Of a DNA stretch of 64,000 nucleotides, positions 17,524-27,735 are shown in pieces. Every line of letters starts with the position of its first letter. Position 1 is the first letter of the stretch. This stretch comes from Crossiella sp. CA-258035 (GTDB taxonomy: Bacteria > Actinomycetota > Actinomycetes > Mycobacteriales > Pseudonocardiaceae). The position numbers and the translations under genes are program-made. The DNA is taken from positions 8,399,501 through 8,463,500 of the forward strand of contig NZ_CP116413.1 in the NCBI RefSeq assembly GCF_030064675.1, written 5' to 3'. The notes under the pieces are model-generated. The model saw only the letters and a program-made list of their open reading frames with translations, was not told where the DNA came from and did no database searches.

Positions 17524-20500
17524 TCAGGCGCCTTCCGCGAAGGCCGAGCAGTACTCCAGGACCGGGTCCCGGCGCAGGCCGGCCTCGGTGTAGGGAGCCA
17601 TGAACTCGGCGAAGGTCAAGGTGCGCGGTGCGTCCAGCGCCGCGCGGGCGTCGGTGTTCGGCGATCCGGCGAAGGTCTTCTCGCAGCTGATCTCCACCGA
17701 CTCGGAGAAGAACGCGATCTCGATGGTGATGGTGATGGTGGCCCGGCCGGAGACCACACCGTGGTCGTAGCGCAGCTCCAGGTACAGCTCGATGGAGGCC
17801 GAGATCAGGCCGAGCACGTCGACCTCGCCGCGGGCCCGGAAGTACCCGGCCAGCTCGACCCCGTCGCCGTCGATCCGGAAGTAGATCCCGGCCATCACCG
17901 ACAGGCTGCCGCTGGCCACGCCCAGGTTCATCGACACCGCCGCGCCGAACTCCAGCGCGCCCTCGCAGTAGAGCAAACCCTTGGGGCTCAACGCGATGCC
18001 GAAGAACCCGCCGCCGCCGAAGAAGGCCACGGTGAGCCGGAACGGGGCCTCCCGGCGGCAGAAGGAGAAGCCGACCTCCATCCCGCTGCCGATGAATGGC
18101 AGCCGGAAGTGCGCGTCCAGCCGGATGTTCTCCAGGCTGAACACCCCGATCGCCAGGCTGGGCAACGGCATCCCGTACCGCGCGGTGATGCCGTCGGCGC
18201 CCACGTCCAGGCTGGGCGGGTCGCTGAAGCCGTCGAAGGGGATGATGTTGCGCAGGGTCTGCACGAAGGACAGCGGCCCCACGAAGGTCACGTCCCCGAA
18301 GGCCACCTCCACGTCCGGCTTCTTCCCGGCCCTGGCCAGGAAGCGGATCCGCTCGAAGTAGAGCTCGATCACGCCGACCAGGTTGATCTGGAAGTCCTCC
18401 AGCGAGCAGCTGACGTCCGCGCCGAGGGCGAGGTCCGGCCGCAGCGAGCCGCGCAGGTCCACCACCACGGCGAACCGGCCGCGCTCCCGGAAGACCAGCA
18501 GGTCCTGGTAGTTCTGGACCTTCGGCTCCCACTCCAGCCGGGTGTTCACCGTCTCCGGCAGGGTGAAGTTCTTGGCCGCCTTGAGGATGGAGTCCTTGAG
18601 CGAGAGCGCCGACCCGGCCGCGGCGGCCCAGGTGGCGGCCTGCGCGCGGACCCGCTCCAGGAACGCCGGGACCGCCGGGTCGATGCCCGCCGGGAGCTCG
18701 GCGATCAGCGCCTGCACCGCGTTGAGGAAGGCGTTGAACTTGGCTTCCACCTCGCCGATGGTCGGCTCCGCGCCGCCGGGGGTGAGGAACTCGCCGGTGA
18801 TGTCCACGAACTCCGCCGCGGTGCGCCGGACCTCCCTGGCCCGCTGTGCGACCTGGTTGAACCGCTGCTCCACCAGGTCCATCAGCTCCCGGATCCGGTG
18901 CAGGTCGGAGAGGAAGGAGGTGACCGCGTTGACCGTCTCGGTGAGGAACCGGGGCGCGCGCAGCGGCTCGTCCAGCCCGGCCGCCCGCACGATCGCGGAC
19001 AGCGGGATGAGGCCGAACAGGTTGGCGTCCAAGGTGTCCAGCACATCGGCGGGGTTGAACGTGCCGGCCGCCGCGTTGGCCAGCGTGCCGCCGACCGGGC
19101 CGGTGATCCGGGACATCCCGGCCACCTTGATCGAGGGCGCGGCCAGCCCGCCGGAGCGGTCCCGCCCGCCGTTGGCCTCGAAGTCCAGCGACACGTTCGC
19201 CTTGACCTCGACGAAGACCTCGCCCTTGTTCGGCGAGTCCGCCCGGTCCGCGGCACGGGGGAAACCGGCCACCGCGTACTGCTCGGCGTACCCGATCGGC
19301 ACCGCCTCCGCGTTGCCGGTCAACCGGCTGGCCGCGGCCACCACGGCCTTGGCCCCGGCCACGATCGGCGCGAACCGGGCGAACTCCGAGGGCGGCAGGT
19401 CCTCCCACTCCTGGGGCGCGCGCAGTTCCCAGGTCAGCTCGGTGGTGTCCAGGCTGGTGTCGTCCACCCGCGCGCTGTCCGCGTAGGCCAGCGCCTGCCC
19501 GCCCAGGCTGACCACCCGGTTGGCCGGGGCGTTCTGGTAGGTGGCCAGCACCTGGGGCAGGCGCTGCGCGTTGTGCTGGGCGGGCACGAACAGCAGCGGG
19601 GTGCGGAACTCCACCGCTCGCTGGTTGCGGTCCTGCCCGACCGCCTTGAACTGGAACGGTTTCTCCGCCTGCGTCGCCGGGAAGAACTCCTCCTCGGTGT
19701 CCCCGACCAGGTCCGGGGTGACCAGGGTGAGCAGCCGGACCTGGCGGAAGGGGAACAGGTTGTTGAACTTGTGCTCGGTGCCGACCGCGGTGAGGTCCAC
19801 GCCCGGCTTGAACTCCCGCACCGGCTCGCGCACCACCACGAACACCCGCTGCCGCAGGTAGGCCGGGTTGCCGGGCCGGTCGGGGTGGAACCTGCGCTCG
19901 GTGATGGTCACCTTGACCGCGCGGTGGCCGAACGGGGCCAGGAACCCGGCCTGCACCACCCGCACGTAGTGGTCCCGGCCCAGCGCGGCCCGGTGCCGCC
20001 ACTCCACCAGGTCGATCCCGGCGGGGCGGTGCTCGGACCAGTCGCCGTGGCTGTCCAGGTAACCGCCCAGCGCGCTGAGCACCAGGTGCTCCACCGAGAC
20101 CGGCCGGGGCAGGTAGGGCTGGCCGATCTCGGTGCGCAGGTCGTGCCTGGCGGTCAGGTGCACGATGTCCCGCCGGTGCTCCGGCTGGAGCGAGGCCGGG
20201 AACGGGCCGGGCGGCACCGGGGAGCCCACCGGCGGCGCGGTGTCCCCGGGGAAGTCCCTGGTCCACACCGCGCGGGCGGTCCGGCCGCGCAGCCGGGTGT
20301 GCCACAGTTCGACCCGGCCGCTCTCGGGCGGGGCCTCGGCGCGGTGCACCCAGCGGTCGGCCGAGCGCGGGGACAGGTACAGCCGGTAGGGCAGCTCGAT
20401 CGCGGTGCGCGGGTTGTTCGCCGGGTCCCGCAACGGGTTCTCCGGCACGCCCGGCCCGTCCGCGACCGGCACCACCCGCATCGGCAGCGTGCGCAGCGCG

Positions 20501-20811
20501 GCCAGCAGACCGGCCTCCTCGTAGGGCACCCGCACGCCCGCGCCGACGGTGAACACCAGTTGGCCGCCACCGGCGATCCGGGCCGCCACCGGCGGGGCCG
20601 AGGGGGTGCCCGCCGGTTCCGGGAACGCCTCCTCCAGCAGGTGCTGCGGCGGCAGCGCGACCACGACCAGGCCGTCCTGACCGGCGACCGAGGGCACCAG
20701 CCGTCGCCGGAACGCGTCTTCGAACTTCAGGCCGCGGAAGGTGAAGCTGAGGTCGAGCAGGTCGGCTGGGCGCAGCAGGCGCACTGGCGCCGGGAACTCG
20801 TCGGCAGGCAT
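17524..20811 (-). CDS. giant conserved protein of unknown function (1095 residues)
   Basis: First gene of the giant pair; ATG 20811 has GGGGGAGGG just upstream. Roughly 1-450 is beta-rich with motif-like blocks (ELPYRLYLSPRSADRWVHRA, VELWHTRL, VEWRHRAALGRDHYVRVV, AYLRQRVFVVVREPV). About 600-770 is helical and coiled-coil-like (RIRELMDLVEQRFNQVAQRA). About 770-1080 is a long run of alternating hydrophobic strands (FRLTVAFFGGGGFFGIALSP, GVELAGYFRARGEVDVLGLI, GRATITITIEIAFF). That last part resembles an extended beta scaffold or lipid-binding groove. There is no signal peptide. Function is unknown; the tight coupling suggests a stoichiometric partner of the 1385-residue protein. Confidence 0.9.
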   Translation of the reverse strand: MPADEFPAPVRLLRPADLLDLSFTFRGLKFEDAFRRRLVPSVAGQDGLVVVALPPQHLLEEAFPEPAGTPSAPPVAARIAGGGQLVFTVGAGVRVPYEEAGLLAALRTLPMRVVPVADGPGVPENPLRDPANNPRTAIELPYRLYLSPRSADRWVHRAEAPPESGRVELWHTRLRGRTARAVWTRDFPGDTAPPVGSPVPPGPFPASLQPEHRRDIVHLTARHDLRTEIGQPYLPRPVSVEHLVLSALGGYLDSHGDWSEHRPAGIDLVEWRHRAALGRDHYVRVVQAGFLAPFGHRAVKVTITERRFHPDRPGNPAYLRQRVFVVVREPVREFKPGVDLTAVGTEHKFNNLFPFRQVRLLTLVTPDLVGDTEEEFFPATQAEKPFQFKAVGQDRNQRAVEFRTPLLFVPAQHNAQRLPQVLATYQNAPANRVVSLGGQALAYADSARVDDTSLDTTELTWELRAPQEWEDLPPSEFARFAPIVAGAKAVVAAASRLTGNAEAVPIGYAEQYAVAGFPRAADRADSPNKGEVFVEVKANVSLDFEANGGRDRSGGLAAPSIKVAGMSRITGPVGGTLANAAAGTFNPADVLDTLDANLFGLIPLSAIVRAAGLDEPLRAPRFLTETVNAVTSFLSDLHRIRELMDLVEQRFNQVAQRAREVRRTAAEFVDITGEFLTPGGAEPTIGEVEAKFNAFLNAVQALIAELPAGIDPAVPAFLERVRAQAATWAAAAGSALSLKDSILKAAKNFTLPETVNTRLEWEPKVQNYQDLLVFRERGRFAVVVDLRGSLRPDLALGADVSCSLEDFQINLVGVIELYFERIRFLARAGKKPDVEVAFGDVTFVGPLSFVQTLRNIIPFDGFSDPPSLDVGADGITARYGMPLPSLAIGVFSLENIRLDAHFRLPFIGSGMEVGFSFCRREAPFRLTVAFFGGGGFFGIALSPKGLLYCEGALEFGAAVSMNLGVASGSLSVMAGIYFRIDGDGVELAGYFRARGEVDVLGLISASIELYLELRYDHGVVSGRATITITIEIAFFSESVEISCEKTFAGSPNTDARAALDAPRTLTFAEFMAPYTEAGLRRDPVLEYCSAFAEGA

Positions 20812-20930
20812 GTGCGCCCTCCCCCGTGATCGGCGACTACCGCACCGAAGCTAGGGGAAAGCGCCTACCTGCCACAGCGGGCCGAGGAGCCACCGAACGG
20901 GCCGCCTCACTCGCCCTTCCGGCCGCACGT

Positions 20931-21440
20931 TCAGGCCAGGTCGGCCCGGAGGATGCCGTAGGCGACGAGGTCCCTGCGCACCCCGCCGCGCAGCTGGGCC
21001 CCGCGCAGTACGCCCTCGCGGCGCAGCCCGGCCTTCTCCAGCGCGCGCTGCTCGGCCCGGTTCTCCACGTCGGTGGATGCCTCCACCCGGTCCAGGTCGG
21101 TGCTGGCGAACAGGTGCTCCACCAGCAGCCGCTGGGCGGCCGAGCCGAGGCCGCGGCCACGGGCCGAGGGCAGCAGCGCGATGCCGAAGTTCCACGCGGT
21201 GCAGGAGCGGGCAGGCCCGTAGCTGACCGGGTGCCAGCTCACGCCGCCGACCAGCTCGCCGGTGATCTGGTCCAGCACCGCGGCCCGCCCGGAGACCTCG
21301 AAGCGCACCAGCGGCTCCTGCTCGTCCCGGTCCACGTCGAAGGCGCCGTCGCTGCCCTCGCTCAGCACGTCCTCATCGCCCGGCCCGAACTGGGCGAGGG
21401 CGATGAGGTCGTTCTCGGCGAGGATCGTCCTGGGACTCAC
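20931..21440 (-). CDS. GNAT acetyltransferase, RimJ/RimL-like
   Basis: 169 residues. The acetyl-CoA loop is visible as LPSARGRGLGSAAQRLLVEHL, followed by the RVEASTDVENRAEQRALEKAGLR motif of the RimJ/RimL branch. It should acetylate a protein N-terminus or a small amine; the target is unknown. Its GTG start overlaps the guaB3 stop as GTGA, so it is translated with guaB3. This link to purine genes looks positional only. The C-terminus (ILRADLA) is complete. Confidence 0.9.
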   Translation of the reverse strand: MSPRTILAENDLIALAQFGPGDEDVLSEGSDGAFDVDRDEQEPLVRFEVSGRAAVLDQITGELVGGVSWHPVSYGPARSCTAWNFGIALLPSARGRGLGSAAQRLLVEHLFASTDLDRVEASTDVENRAEQRALEKAGLRREGVLRGAQLRGGVRRDLVAYGILRADLA

Positions 21441-22564
21441 TTGCGGACCGTCAGGCCGACCTTCTGGAACTCCTTCAGGTCCGAGTAGCCGGTCTTGGCC
21501 ATCGCGCGCCGCAGCGCCCCGAAGAGGTTCAGCGTGCCGTACGGGCTGGTGGCCGGGCCGAACAGGACCGACTCCAGGCTGTGCCCGCTGGTGAAGCCGT
21601 AGACGTCGCTGCGCGGCAGCGAGGGGTGCGCGGCCGCCGCGGTCCAGTAGTAGCCCTGGCCGGGCAGGTCCTCGGCCTCGGTGAGCGCCTCGCCGAGCAT
21701 CACCGCGTCCGCGCCGCAGGCGATGGCCTTGGCGATGTCGCCGGAGTAGGTGAGCCCGCCGTCGGCGATCACGTGCACGTACCGGCCGCCGGTCTCGTCC
21801 AGGTAGTCGCGGCGGGCGGCCGCGGCCTCGGCGATCGCGGTGGCCATCGGCACCCCGATGCCCAGCACCCGGTTGGTGGTGCTGGCCTGGGACTGGCCGT
21901 AGCCGACGATCACCCCGGCCGCGCCGGTGCGCATCAGGTGCATCGCGGTGCGGTAGTCGCCCACCCCGCCGGCGATCACCGGGATGTCCAGGTCGGCGAT
22001 GAACCGCTTGAGGTTCAGCGGCTCACCGTCCCTGGAGACGTGCTCGGCGGAGATGATGGTGCCCTGCACGATGAGGATCTCCACGCCCGCGGCCAGCAGG
22101 TCGGGGGTCAGCTCCTCGGCGTGCTGCGGACTGACCCGCACCGCCACCGTGTTGCCGGACTCGCGCACGGTGCGGATGGCCTCGGTGAGCAGGTCCACCC
22201 TGATCGGCGCGGCGTGCAGCTCCTGCAGCATGCGCACCGCGGCCGAGGGGTCCTCCCCCTCATCGGCGGCCTGCACCACCCGGAACAGCGCGTCCTCGGC
22301 GTTGGCGTGCCGAGCCCAGACCCCCTCGGCGTTGAGCACGCCGAGCCCGCCGAGCTCGCCGAAGCGCACCGCGGTGGCCGGCGAGACGATCGCGTCGGTG
22401 GGATGGGTGATCAGCGGGATGTCGAAGCGGTAGGCGTCGATCCGCCAGTCCAGCGACACGTCCTTGGAGGAGCGGGTGCGCCGGGAGGGCACGATCTCGA
22501 TGTCGTCAAGCCCGTAGGCACGCAGCGCGGTGCGCCCGGCACCGATCTCCACCTGGTCCCGCAC
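21437..22564 (-). CDS. guaB3: GuaB3-type IMP dehydrogenase family protein
   Basis: 375 residues, lacking the CBS domains of true IMPDH. The TIM-barrel core is intact: [39 protein letters not shown] and the C-terminal GYSDLKEFQKVGLTV that marks GuaB3. The catalytic loop aligned with GPGSICTTR of IMPDH reads GQSQASTTN, so the nucleophilic Cys is replaced by Ser228. Without that Cys the standard IMP oxidation (or GMP reduction) chemistry should fail, so it may be a regulator or have another reaction. It is downstream of guaB and coupled to a GNAT gene. The same order exists in mycobacteria (Rv3410c). Confidence 0.93.
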   Translation of the reverse strand: MRDQVEIGAGRTALRAYGLDDIEIVPSRRTRSSKDVSLDWRIDAYRFDIPLITHPTDAIVSPATAVRFGELGGLGVLNAEGVWARHANAEDALFRVVQAADEGEDPSAAVRMLQELHAAPIRVDLLTEAIRTVRESGNTVAVRVSPQHAEELTPDLLAAGVEILIVQGTIISAEHVSRDGEPLNLKRFIADLDIPVIAGGVGDYRTAMHLMRTGAAGVIVGYGQSQASTTNRVLGIGVPMATAIAEAAAARRDYLDETGGRYVHVIADGGLTYSGDIAKAIACGADAVMLGEALTEAEDLPGQGYYWTAAAAHPSLPRSDVYGFTSGHSLESVLFGPATSPYGTLNLFGALRRAMAKTGYSDLKEFQKVGLTVRK

Positions 22565-22623
22565 GTCGATCCTCTCTCACTGTGACAACTGCACTGGCTG
22601 CCGGGAATGTCCGTTGTGGACGG

Positions 22624-24661
<2,038 letters not shown>

Positions 24662-24780
24662 CCAGCTCACGGCGTCATCCCATCCGGTGAACCCACCGAG
24701 CGCGGGCCGCCACAGAACATGACCACGCCGTCACGGTGCGCAGTCACGGGCACCGTCCACAGTGGAACCCGCCCCGGAGG

Positions 24781-26115
24781 TCAGGGTCGCGCGATCCGGC
24801 TCGGGCCCGCGGCGTTGTCGGTCCAGGCCTGCTGCCGGTTCGCCGGGGTCACGCACACGTCGTCACCTGGCCAGGCGTCCCGCCACACGTAGCCCTGCAC
24901 GCAGGTGTGCGGGCCGTAGGGGCCGTTGTACCAGCGGCCGTGGGTGGCGTTGTTGTCCGCGGCCGTCTGCTGGCGGACCGCGCCGCTGACGCACACGTAG
25001 TCGTGCTGGTCGCCGTCCCGCCACACCCAGCCGCTCGTGCAGGCGTTGGGGCCGTAGGTGGCGCCCTGCACGGCGTTGGTGCTCACCGTGACCGAGGCGG
25101 TGTTGCCGCTGATGCCGTTGATCCGCACGGACACCCCGTTGGCGTCCAGGGACTGCACCGGGTGCCGGTCGCCGCCCCTGGTGCGCAGCAGGTACGGCGT
25201 GCCGTCGCGCACCTCGTTCAGCATCACGATGTCGGCCGGGATGCCCGCGCTCCAGCCGGTCTTCTTGCGCAGCTCCACCGTGTAGTACCGGTACGGGTCG
25301 TTGGCGTCGAACGGGATGCGCAGCAGCTGGGTGCCCGCCGTGCCAGGGGTTTCCAGCGCGGAGAGGGTGATGGTGCGGGTGCGCACGCCGTCCGCGCCGA
25401 GGGTGAACACCCGGTCCCTGGGCAGCCAGCCGAGCTTGTCCCGGAGGTAGCCGTTGAGCCCGACCGCGCTGGTGCCGAAGCGCGCGGTCTGGAAGGTGTG
25501 GATGTTCATCGCGGACTGGATGTCCCACGGGTTGTCGTACTCGCCGATCTGCGCCCACTCCACGTTGCGGTAGGCAGGGTCGTCGGAGAAGGAGTGGCCC
25601 AGGCCGTAGCCGTGCAGCATCTCGTGCGCGGCGAAGCCGACGTTCCACGCGCCGGGGTCGAGCAGCACCCGGTCGCCCGCCGCGCCGGAGTCCACCCAGT
25701 CGTTGAGGATGGCGATGATCCGGTGACCGTTCGGCACGCGGTAACCGTTGCTGGCCGCGGTGTTCACGCAGTCCTGGATCCGGTCCCAGCGGGTCTTCGG
25801 CCGCTGCTGCTCCAGGGTGAACGGCATCGTGTGCCAGCCGCGCACCACCGAGCCGTGCAGGGTCACCCGGCCGCGGGACTGGTCGGTGAAGTAGTCGGCC
25901 AGTCCGCCTTGGCCCGCGCCGTCCTGGGTCAGGAAGTCGCGGAAGAACTGCTGGTTCTGCGGCTCCTGCGGCTTGTCCTTGAACTTGCACAGCAGCACCG
26001 ACCAGCCGGTCTGCCCGCGCACCGGCACCGCCTGCGCCGGATTCGCCAGCACCAGCCCGATTCCGCCAACCAACAGGGTCAGCGCCAGCGCCGCCCAGGT
26101 CCGATATCGCCTCAT
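24781..26115 (-). CDS. secreted metzincin-like zinc protease with C-terminal repeats
   Basis: 444 residues. A signal peptide (RRYRTWAALALTLLVGGIGL, cleavage near ANPAQA) directs export. The zinc site HEMLHGYGLGH (164-174) is an exact HExxHxxGxxH metzincin motif, and Met203 in QSAMNIHTF could be the Met-turn. The N-terminal half resembles M6/gametolysin-type domains (DYFTDQSRGRVTLHGSV). After a beta domain come two copies of a 45-residue repeat (YGPNACTSGWVWRDGDQHDY and YGPHTCVQGYVWRDAWPGDD), each with two Cys. This repeat recurs in secreted actinobacterial proteins. The substrate is unknown. Confidence 0.88.
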   Translation of the reverse strand: MRRYRTWAALALTLLVGGIGLVLANPAQAVPVRGQTGWSVLLCKFKDKPQEPQNQQFFRDFLTQDGAGQGGLADYFTDQSRGRVTLHGSVVRGWHTMPFTLEQQRPKTRWDRIQDCVNTAASNGYRVPNGHRIIAILNDWVDSGAAGDRVLLDPGAWNVGFAAHEMLHGYGLGHSFSDDPAYRNVEWAQIGEYDNPWDIQSAMNIHTFQTARFGTSAVGLNGYLRDKLGWLPRDRVFTLGADGVRTRTITLSALETPGTAGTQLLRIPFDANDPYRYYTVELRKKTGWSAGIPADIVMLNEVRDGTPYLLRTRGGDRHPVQSLDANGVSVRINGISGNTASVTVSTNAVQGATYGPNACTSGWVWRDGDQHDYVCVSGAVRQQTAADNNATHGRWYNGPYGPHTCVQGYVWRDAWPGDDVCVTPANRQQAWTDNAAGPSRIARP

Positions 26116-26219
26116 GACGCTCCTCCGTCGATCACCTCAGCGGAGCGAAAACTAGCCAGCGAAACGGAAAATCGGCCTCGGCTGCCCCGGCCCCCGCACG
26201 TTGGGGCGGCAGCACTGCC

Positions 26220-26873
26220 CTAACGCCCGGTCAGCACGCCGATCGCGATGCCCAGCAGGGCGGTGTTGTACAGGAAGGACATCGTGCTGTGCACCAGCAC
26301 CGCGTAGCGCAGTTCGCGGTGCCGCACGGTCACATCGGACACCGCGAACGAGGTGCCGATGGTGAAGGCGAAGTAGGCGAAGTCGGCCAGGTTCGGCTCC
26401 GGCTCGTCCGGGAAACCGAGGCCCTGCCCGCCGCACAGCTCGTAGTGCAGGTGGGCGTACCGCTCGGCGAAGCCGAAGTGCAGCATCAGCCAGGCGAAGA
26501 TGATGGTCGGCGCGCCGATCAGCTTGATCAGGAAGGTGGAGTCGCCGTCCGCGCCGAACCGCTCGTACAGCACGATCATCAGCCCGGAGAGCACGCCGAC
26601 CAGGCTGGCCAGCACAGTCGCCACAAAACCCAGCCTGCGCCCGGCCACCGTGCTCAGCCAGGCCGGTGAGCCGTCGGCGCGCTCGTCCAGGCCGGACCGG
26701 GCCCGGCGGACCCGGCGCCAGCGCAGCAGCACGTAGCCGAGGGCGACCAGGTTCCACCCGCCGAGCAGCAGCACGCTGGACAGGCTGACCGCCTCGCCCA
26801 GCACCGCGGCCAGGCCGAGCAGGATCAGCACCAGCTCGCCGAGGCGGTACACCAGCCTGCGCGGGCTAACCAC
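26220..26873 (-). CDS. DUF1345 membrane protein
   Basis: 217 residues. Five hydrophobic segments alternate with short loops. The conserved block PNLADFAYFAFTIGTSFAVSDVTV with the preceding HFGFAERYAHLHYEL is typical of DUF1345. The family is uncharacterised and predicted to be an integral membrane protein. The GTG start overlaps the end of the CPBP protease gene by 8 bases, so it is the last gene of that membrane operon. A weak GC-rich hairpin follows at about 26176-26214. Confidence 0.88.
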   Translation of the reverse strand: MVSPRRLVYRLGELVLILLGLAAVLGEAVSLSSVLLLGGWNLVALGYVLLRWRRVRRARSGLDERADGSPAWLSTVAGRRLGFVATVLASLVGVLSGLMIVLYERFGADGDSTFLIKLIGAPTIIFAWLMLHFGFAERYAHLHYELCGGQGLGFPDEPEPNLADFAYFAFTIGTSFAVSDVTVRHRELRYAVLVHSTMSFLYNTALLGIAIGVLTGR

Positions 26874-27735
26874 GGATCGCCCGCCTGGCCGGGGCGAACA
26901 CCAGCGCGCAGCCCAGCGCCAGCGCGAACGTGGTCACCACGCTGGCCTCCAGGCCGAAGGCCGCGCCGTTGACGATGCTGGGCTCGCCGCCGCGCAGGGT
27001 CAGCAGCGCGGTGCTCACCTCGGTGCCGGAGACCGAGGCGCCGAAGACGTTGCCCTGCACCCAGTTCCACATCAGGTGGAACCCGCACACGCCCCACAGC
27101 CCGCCCTCGGCGATCGCCCAGCCCGCGGTGAACAGCCCGTACAGCAGCAGGTTCAGCACCGCGAGCACCTGGAGACCGCCCACGTTGCCGGTGTGCAGCG
27201 CGGCGAACAGCGCGGCCTGCACCAGCACCGCGGCCACCACTCCCCACCGCCGGGTCAGCGCCTGGAGCAGGAAACCCCGGCACAGCAGCTCCTCGGTGGA
27301 GCCCTGGATCGCATACGCGGCAAGGGCGAGCAGCGCGCCGGGCAGCAGCGACCACCTCGGACCGTCAGTGAAGGACATGTGTCCACTCAGGACAGTGGCG
27401 AGCACGATCCCGCCGAAGACCAGGAAGGCCGCCAGCGCGCCGAGCGCCAGCCCGCGCGGCGAGGTGGTGAACCCGGCGCTGGCGAACGGCCGTCGCTCCT
27501 TGAACCGGATCCACAGCCACAGCACCAGCGCCACCGGCGCGAACCCGCCGACCAGCATGGCCACCTGACCGCGCAGGTTCCCGGTCTGTGGCGTGGCCGA
27601 TCCGGTCAGCAGCAGGTTGGCCGTCAGGCCACCAGCGCCGCCGACCAGCAGCATCGCCAGCGCCACCACGACAAGGGCGAGCCAGGGGCCGGTAGGGCGC
27701 CGGGCGGTGTCCATACCGGTGAGGAAGGGACTCAT
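26866..27735 (-). CDS. CPBP-family intramembrane glutamic protease
   Basis: 289 residues with about eight hydrophobic segments. The CPBP (Rce1/CAAX-like) motifs are in order: EExxxR in STEELLCRGFLLQ (Glu148, Glu149, Arg153), a His181 in FAALHTGN, and HxxxN in FHLMWN (His220, Asn224). It should cleave membrane proteins or modify membrane-bound peptides; the substrate is unknown. ATG 27735 overlaps the prsW stop as TGATG, so the two intramembrane proteases are translationally coupled. Confidence 0.93.
   Translation of the reverse strand: MSPFLTGMDTARRPTGPWLALVVVALAMLLVGGAGGLTANLLLTGSATPQTGNLRGQVAMLVGGFAPVALVLWLWIRFKERRPFASAGFTTSPRGLALGALAAFLVFGGIVLATVLSGHMSFTDGPRWSLLPGALLALAAYAIQGSTEELLCRGFLLQALTRRWGVVAAVLVQAALFAALHTGNVGGLQVLAVLNLLLYGLFTAGWAIAEGGLWGVCGFHLMWNWVQGNVFGASVSGTEVSTALLTLRGGEPSIVNGAAFGLEASVVTTFALALGCALVFAPARRAIRG

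Noticed and set aside
13452..17603. 1383-residue plus-strand open frame opposite the giant protein
   Set aside because: Gly/Gln/Arg/Val-rich antisense shadow. The minus-strand protein has normal composition, coupling to its neighbour and a good ribosome site.
24662..24780. Possible extra small gene after the DUF5319 gene
   Set aside because: No frame with a start, coding-like composition and length above 25 residues was seen.
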